From the NCBI GenBank assembly GCA_035250245.1, contig DATFFH010000002.1, forward strand, positions 1-64,000: a stretch of 64,000 nucleotides of DNA, read 5' to 3'. This document shows, piece after piece, positions 60,249 through 64,000 of the stretch. Source of the DNA: Luteimonas_C sp035250245 (GTDB lineage: Bacteria > Pseudomonadota > Gammaproteobacteria > Xanthomonadales > Xanthomonadaceae). How positions within the stretch are numbered: the stretch's first letter is position 1; every line of letters starts with the position of its first letter. The notes under the pieces are model-generated. The model searched no databases. It saw only the letters and a program-made list of their open reading frames with translations, and was not told the DNA's origin. The position numbers and the translations under genes are program-made.

Positions 60249-60782
60249 TCAGCAGTTACTGGTGCATATCTTGGTTACGGAGGGGCTACAAGTGGCACGC
60301 GACTCGCACATCATGTCCGGATAGTCGGGGAACTGCATTGGGACCGCACCACGAGGTGCCATGATCGCGCGATCGGCATCGCTGTTCACTCGTAGACCTG
60401 GGATGATCGCTGTCGTGCCCTGGATACCGAAGAGCGCCAGCACCTCATAGACTTGGCTGGCCGTCAGTTCAGCGCGTAGATCAGCGTAGTCGTAGGTGGT
60501 AACACCCTTTTCATTGAACTGAATGCTCTCGATAAAGCGCTTCTGCGCCCCTGGCGAGAGCCGATTGAGTGGGGAGTTCGGTTGTTTGTTCAGCACATAG
60601 CTCCGCAAATCCGTCGAGGATTTGATCGGAGCCAAAGCGCCGTCGATCGAGCGCTGCTTTTGTGCATCTTTCGCTGCCGAGTCCAAGAAGACATTGGCCA
60701 GTGCGTCATTGTCTGCACTGAACGCGGTGATGGGCGCTGCGGCGCCGAGAGTCAGGATGCAGGCGAGAGCAAGAACTTTCAT
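60249..60782 (-). CDS. Secreted protein with a conserved-looking four-cysteine tail, unknown function
   Basis: This 177-residue protein starts with a strong AGGAG site and a signal peptide (LALACILTLGAAAPITA). The body (residues about 25-155) has no cysteine. The C-terminal 19 residues hold all mature cysteines: CESRATCSPSVTKICTSNC (C159, C165, C173, C177). The shape is that of a carrier domain plus a short disulfide-bonded tail, with a thioredoxin-fold gene next. No family was recognised. A substrate-chaperone pair, toxin or bacteriocin-like secreted protein is possible, but not shown. Confidence 0.7.
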   Translation of the reverse strand: MKVLALACILTLGAAAPITAFSADNDALANVFLDSAAKDAQKQRSIDGALAPIKSSTDLRSYVLNKQPNSPLNRLSPGAQKRFIESIQFNEKGVTTYDYADLRAELTASQVYEVLALFGIQGTTAIIPGLRVNSDADRAIMAPRGAVPMQFPDYPDMMCESRATCSPSVTKICTSNC

Positions 60783-61101
60783 GGCAACTCCTTTTGTCGT
60801 ATGTGGATGTATTCAGAAACCTGATTGTGGATTCAGATTTCGCGCATACGATCAATCCGGGCTTGTTAGTCGCGCCTCAAATGTTCGTAAGACGAATGTT
60901 CTTGTGTGATGTTGTTTTCTGATATGCGACACCGCTCACAGTGCTGTCCATCAGGTTGCCTATTCATATCGCACGCGCGCGTTGGATTGCTTTGTGCAAA
61001 CCATCACCGCTCGACGTTAACTGTTGACTGCGACCTGAGAAACTCAACGATGCGTTCGTCGACTAGTTTCCGGCGCTTCCTTCTTGGGGATAGTGCCTGC
61101 C
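60783..61101. other. Spacer upstream of the Cys-tailed gene, no gene seen
   Basis: About 320 AT-richer bases between the start of the Cys-tailed gene and the dnaE2 remnant. It should contain the promoter of the former. Frames here have no ribosome site or similarity. Confidence 0.4.
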
Positions 61102-61395
61102 CTAGTGAAAATCCCGGCTTCGGGTATCCAGTCCGCCTAACAGCTCTGACAAATCGTGGAGGCGGGTGGCGATCAGGTTCCCTACCCTATCGGCCATCGG
61201 CCAGGTGCCATCCACCGCTAGCAGCCGAGACCCCAAGAGCTCCTTGCGCTGGCGGATGCCCAGGTCTTGCCAGACGATCACCTGGATCATCCCGGTCTCA
61301 TCCTCCAGGGTCAGGAAGGTCGTGCCGTGGGCGGTCGCCGGGCGCTGGCGCAGGATTATTAGGCCTGCCACCCGCACCCGGGGGCCGCCCCTCAA
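61102..61395 (-). pseudogene. dnaE2: C-terminal remnant of error-prone DNA polymerase DnaE2
   Basis: The 97-codon fragment reads VRVAGLIILRQRPATAHGTTFLTLEDETGMIQVIVW... ending LHDLSELLGGLDTRSRDFH, which is the OB-fold C-terminus of DnaE2, including the typical SRDFH end. Full DnaE2 is over 1000 residues; upstream of 61395 the similarity stops abruptly. DnaE2 belongs to the SOS mutagenesis cassette imuA-imuB-dnaE2, often carried by mobile elements. The fragment is not functional as a polymerase. Confidence 0.85.
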
Positions 61396-61554
61396 CCTTT
61401 ACCGAGGTAGTGCCTGCCGTGGCCTGGGCAAGGCTCAGTCAGCGAACGGCCAGCCATGAGCGCTTGCTCCTCCCCTCCGGCGTGGTTTCTTGTTCAGTTG
61501 CGCCCCCGTCGACTTGCCCTATATGTAATAGGCCCCGCACTCAGGTGCCCATCC

Positions 61555-61824
61555 ATGCCTCAGCCAATCTTTGAGAGAAAGTCCATCCCATGGCTGCCTT
61601 TGGGCGGGCCACTGGCCACCATCGAGCGGGTGTTGGATATGGCTTTTGAAGCGACGATGATGATGGCCTTCGGGGGCATGGTTGGCATGGCCATCGCGGA
61701 CCTTACCCGAGGGAGCCTTATGTGGATGGCGCTTGGTGGCATGATAGGTGTCGTCATATGGCTCGTGGACACCCTGAAACATGGTCCATCAGGACGGTAT
61801 ACCGATTTCCCAAGACGCGATTGA
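61555..61824 (+). CDS. Small membrane protein, 89 residues
   Basis: The ATG at 61555 begins a protein with a soluble N-terminus (PQPIFERKSIPWLPL) and two close hydrophobic helices rich in Met and Gly (MAFEATMMMAFGGMVGMAIADL, MWMALGGMIGVVIWLVDTL). No family was recognised. The next gene overlaps its end by 44 bases in another frame, so the two are coupled. The Met-rich helices next to a mercury cluster might hint at metal handling; this is a guess. Confidence 0.55.
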   Translation: MPQPIFERKSIPWLPLGGPLATIERVLDMAFEATMMMAFGGMVGMAIADLTRGSLMWMALGGMIGVVIWLVDTLKHGPSGRYTDFPRRD

Positions 61825-62158
61825 AGCCATCGTCAGCGTTGTGCACGGTCTAGTCATCGGTCTGTCGATTGCCGTTCTCTACGCAATCGTCCTCTTTTGG
61901 AAACAACGAAAAATCCCTGCGACGGGAACATGGCTGCGGATTGTCGTTGAAACAGCCGTTATCTGGGGCGCCGTGAGGGTTTTTTGGCGACTTGTTCACT
62001 TTGAGTATCTTCACAAGCTAAATGGTGAAGAGCATTTGTTCATCGCTCTGGGTTGTCTAGCGCTTGTCTTTATCATGCTGAAGGAAATCCTTCACATTTT
62101 TCTTGCCGGTTTATCTCAGCATCCACCCGGCTGGCAGCCGCACACTGGCCAAGACTGA
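61781..62158 (+). CDS. Membrane protein, 125 residues
   Basis: The frame starts at ATG 61781 inside the preceding gene and encodes three hydrophobic segments (AIVSVVHGLVIGLSIAVLYAIVLFW, IVVETAVIWGAVRVFW, LFIALGCLALVFIMLKEILHIFLAGL). The pattern recalls small 'phosphate-starvation-inducible PsiE-like' membrane proteins, but I cannot confirm this. It converges on merR with six bases between. Confidence 0.6.
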   Translation: MVHQDGIPISQDAIEAIVSVVHGLVIGLSIAVLYAIVLFWKQRKIPATGTWLRIVVETAVIWGAVRVFWRLVHFEYLHKLNGEEHLFIALGCLALVFIMLKEILHIFLAGLSQHPPGWQPHTGQD

Positions 62159-62164
62159 TCTCGC

Positions 62165-62563
62165 TTAGGCCAGTTCCGATTGGAGATGCTCGATCACCGG
62201 GCAATCGGTGTCATCGATATTTGCATCGCAATCGGCAATCCACTGCTTGAGCTCGACGCGCAAATGCTGAAGTTCGTCCAGTCGCTGCTCGATGATTTTG
62301 AGCTTGGTCGCCGCCATCGTTCGCGTGGCGCTGCAACAGGTGTGCGAGCGTAGCGCTAGCAGGCTGCCAACCTCCTGCAAGGTGAACCCCACGCGCTGGG
62401 CCCGCTTGATGAAACGCAACTGGTCCGTATCCGCTGAGGTGTAGCGTCGCACGGAGCCATATTCCCGGGACGGCTGGGCCAACAGGCCGAGCCTCTGGTA
62501 GTAGCGAATGGTTTCAACATGCACATCTGCAGCCTTGGCCAGTTTGGCAATGGTGAAGCTCAT
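62165..62563 (-). CDS. merR: Mercury-responsive MerR-type regulator
   Basis: This 132-residue protein has the MerR winged helix (FTIAKLAKAADVHVETIRYYQRLGLL) and the long dimer helix. Three cysteines sit at the mercury-ligand positions: Cys77 (HTCC), Cys112 (ADCDAN) and Cys121 (DTDCPVI); the spacings 35 and 9 equal those of Tn501 MerR C82-C117-C126. It is divergent from merT over a spacer that carries a classic mer operator. It represses and, with Hg(II), activates that promoter. Confidence 0.92.
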   Translation of the reverse strand: MSFTIAKLAKAADVHVETIRYYQRLGLLAQPSREYGSVRRYTSADTDQLRFIKRAQRVGFTLQEVGSLLALRSHTCCSATRTMAATKLKIIEQRLDELQHLRVELKQWIADCDANIDDTDCPVIEHLQSELA

Positions 62564-62566
62564 CGC

Positions 62567-62598
62567 TTGACTCCGTAGCTAGATACGGACCCTATCCT
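62567..62598 (+). promoter_or_regulatory. mer-type promoter/operator
   Basis: TTGACT (-35, 62567-62572) is followed by the palindrome CCGTAGCTAGATACGG and the -10 TATCCT (62593-62598), with a 19-20 base spacer. The over-long spacer with a dyad inside it is the hallmark of MerR-family promoters. It fires towards merT and overlaps the merR start codon, so autoregulation is expected. Confidence 0.88.
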
Positions 62599-62644
62599 AG
62601 ATCCATGCCCCTCATCCGTCGAGGGAGCCGTTGAGAGGCGAGCT

Positions 62645-62986
62645 ATGAACGAGAAGAGACGCGTATTTGGCGTGGCCGGTGGCGCGGTGGGATTGGGCGG
62701 CTTGGCAGCGGCGCTAGGGACCTGCTGCGTGGCGCCTGGCGCCGTCGCATTACTGGGCGTGTCGGGTGCCATCGCGCTGGCGCGCGTCGCCCAATACCGG
62801 CCCTACATCCTGATGGCCGCGGCCGTATTACTGGGCCTGGCCTTCTATTGGGCTTACCGCCCGGACCCGGCCTGCGCTGACGGCAGTTGCGAGGCCCGCA
62901 GTCGTAGCCGGCTCCGGTGGACGGTTTGGATCGCCGCCGCTGTGCTCGCCACTCTGGCTGCACTTTCATTCTTCCCAGGCTACTGA
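62645..62986 (+). CDS. merT: Mercuric ion transporter MerT
   Basis: This 113-residue inner-membrane protein has three hydrophobic helices. The paired cysteines C27-C28 lie in the first (ALGTCCVAPGAVALLGVSGA) and C77/C82 in the cytoplasmic loop (DPACADGSC), the arrangement that carries Hg(II) across the membrane in MerT. A periplasmic MerP gene, the usual next gene, is missing and a thiol lipoprotein stands there instead. Confidence 0.9.
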   Translation: MNEKRRVFGVAGGAVGLGGLAAALGTCCVAPGAVALLGVSGAIALARVAQYRPYILMAAAVLLGLAFYWAYRPDPACADGSCEARSRSRLRWTVWIAAAVLATLAALSFFPGY

Positions 62987-63009
62987 CTGCCCTCAAAGAG
63001 GTCGCCATC

Positions 63010-63627
63010 ATGACCAAGACCATCGCGCCGTTGCTTGCCCTTCTCGCCTTTGGACTGATCGCCTGCACGGCGTCGAACATCGCTCCGGCGGCTACACCGC
63101 CGCCGGTGATCACGCTGGACGATCACACAACACAACTCAGATCCGACTTCAACCGAGCGGCCGGCTCAGTTCGCTTGCTATTGATTGTTGATCCTGCGTG
63201 CTCGGTATGCCTGCGCGGTTTAGATGATGTCAATAAGGCACTTTTGAAGCAGACCGACGACAGGCGATTGCAGACTTTTGTCGTCCATACCTCGGTCATC
63301 GGCGGCGAAGTAAATGATGTCCCGGCGGCGGCCGAACTGCTGGAGAACGCTCATGTCCACCACTACTGGGATCCAAGCGGCAACTTCGGACGGGAAGTGT
63401 CGAAGTCGCTGCAGCTCAAGCGAGGCAACGAGACGGTTTATGCGTGGGATGTATGGATGATCTACGATACTCGCGCCAAGCTTCCGACGGTTGGCGTCCC
63501 ATCTCCTGCCTTGTTTATGCACCAGTTGCCAAAGCTGCGTGGGCAGCCCGGACGACCTGACCTGGATGGTGAGACTTTCGGTGCGAAAGCTCGGGCACTC
63601 CTCGCGCAGCCGTTGGTCGCGAAGTAG
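63010..63627 (+). CDS. Thioredoxin-like lipoprotein with CxxC
   Basis: This 205-residue protein has a lipoprotein signal (LLALLAFGLIAC, Cys19) and a thioredoxin-like domain whose start reads VRLLLIVDPACSVCLRGLDDV (C64-x-x-C67). WDVWMIYDTRAKLPTVGVPSPALFMHQL near residue 140-170 contains the cis-Pro-type strand. It occupies the place of merP downstream of merT. It may collect or reduce thiol-bound mercury in the periplasm; this is inference from position and motif. Confidence 0.75.
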   Translation: MTKTIAPLLALLAFGLIACTASNIAPAATPPPVITLDDHTTQLRSDFNRAAGSVRLLLIVDPACSVCLRGLDDVNKALLKQTDDRRLQTFVVHTSVIGGEVNDVPAAAELLENAHVHHYWDPSGNFGREVSKSLQLKRGNETVYAWDVWMIYDTRAKLPTVGVPSPALFMHQLPKLRGQPGRPDLDGETFGAKARALLAQPLVAK

Positions 63628-63636
63628 GTTGGGATT

Positions 63637-63858
63637 ATGATCAATACCACTGAGTTGAACAGTGAGCTGACCTGTCCATCATGTGGCCATGTCGCATCTG
63701 AGAAAATGCCGACCGAGGCATGCATGTTCTTCTTCGAATGTCCTGGGTGCGGCGAGTTGCTAAAGCCCAAGCCAGGGGATTGCTGCGTGTTCTGCTCCTA
63801 CGGTAGTGTGCCCTGCCCTCCTATCCAAGAAGCCGGGTCTTGTTGCACTGGCGGTTAA
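63637..63858 (+). CDS. GDCCVxC domain protein
   Basis: This 73-residue protein has an N-terminal zinc-ribbon-like pair (CPSCGH and CPGCGE) and the signature GDCCVFCSYGSVPCPPIQ, ending SCCTGG. Proteins with the GDCCVxC motif occur in mercury and other metal resistance loci and as selenoproteins in some lineages; here all positions are TGC or TGT cysteine codons. With eleven cysteines it is probably a metal-binding protein of the mer operon. Confidence 0.85.
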   Translation: MINTTELNSELTCPSCGHVASEKMPTEACMFFFECPGCGELLKPKPGDCCVFCSYGSVPCPPIQEAGSCCTGG

Positions 63859-63863
63859 CCCTA

Positions 63864-64000
63864 TGCCATCCCAACCGGAACTCCTGCTGCGCATCGTGGT
63901 GTTGAACCCACCCGCCGGTGTCGCATTCGCATTGCAGCTCGGCCGCAACGAGTTGGTGCCCCCAACATCGAGCGCAAATGGCGAGCTGACTTTCGAGTTT
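63864..64000 (+). CDS. DUF5990-like protein (partial, cut by window end)
   Basis: From the ATG at 63864 the visible 45 residues read LLLRIVVLNPPAGVAFALQLGRNELVPP and then NGELTFEF, which resembles the start of DUF5990 proteins, a family of unknown function. It follows the GDCCVxC gene by five bases and so belongs to the same transcript. The identification is from memory of the pattern. Confidence 0.6.

Noticed and set aside
60906..61574. 222-residue plus-strand frame rich in Pro/Ser/Arg
   Set aside because: It lies opposite the dnaE2 remnant and has no ribosome site or recognisable domain.

Overview
The window reads as a high-GC gammaproteobacterial chromosome of the Lysobacteraceae/Xanthomonadaceae (Lysobacter-like). 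The support is gene content and order (yidD-dihydroorotase-M23 peptidase, mtaD-ubiG-HAD phosphatase, dapA/gcvR/bcp, panB-panC-panD, folK-pcnB, a FimX-like protein) and many GTAG-bounded palindromic repeats of the type described in Stenotrophomonas and Xanthomonas. This assignment is inference; no rRNA or other species marker is present.

Region 1 (1-52.2 kb) is ordinary core chromosome. It holds pyrimidine and folate genes (dihydroorotase, folE2, folK), ubiquinone (ubiG), translation factors and modification (efp with divergent epmB, rimO, metG, tsaE, queG, tRNA-Glu), cell wall (amidase, M23 peptidase, probable mupP), DNA repair (mutL), nucleotide and metabolite repair (dcd, nnr), Fe-S carriers (apbC, RnfB-like, fdxA), pantothenate (panB, panC, panD), lysine (dapA), a degenerate c-di-GMP protein of FimX type, a molybdopterin oxidoreductase with its cytochrome b partner, and an MFS/LysR divergent pair with a perfect operator-like palindrome. 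Intergenic spaces are packed with several families of palindromic repeats. Two copies lie in frame inside metG and mutL, exactly in the interdomain linkers.

Region 2 (52.2-64 kb), just beyond a tRNA-Arg, is an accessory region with visibly AT-richer genes. It carries a 584-residue protein with an RNLIVH HEPN-type motif, a 3' half of a tRNA-Phe with its terminators (an integration scar), and a two-gene short-Argonaute defence system: SIR2-APAZ NADase plus MID-PIWI Argonaute, matching the SPARSA type. After these come a secreted Cys-tailed protein and a thioredoxin-fold protein separated by an intrinsic terminator, a C-terminal dnaE2 remnant and two small membrane proteins. The region ends in a mercury-type cluster: merR diverging from merT, a CxxC lipoprotein, a GDCCVxC protein and the start of a DUF5990-like gene cut by the window end.

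The most notable system is the SPARSA pair together with the neighbouring HEPN candidate. The Argonaute type is already described, whereas I cannot assign the HEPN protein and the Cys-tailed/thioredoxin pair to known systems.
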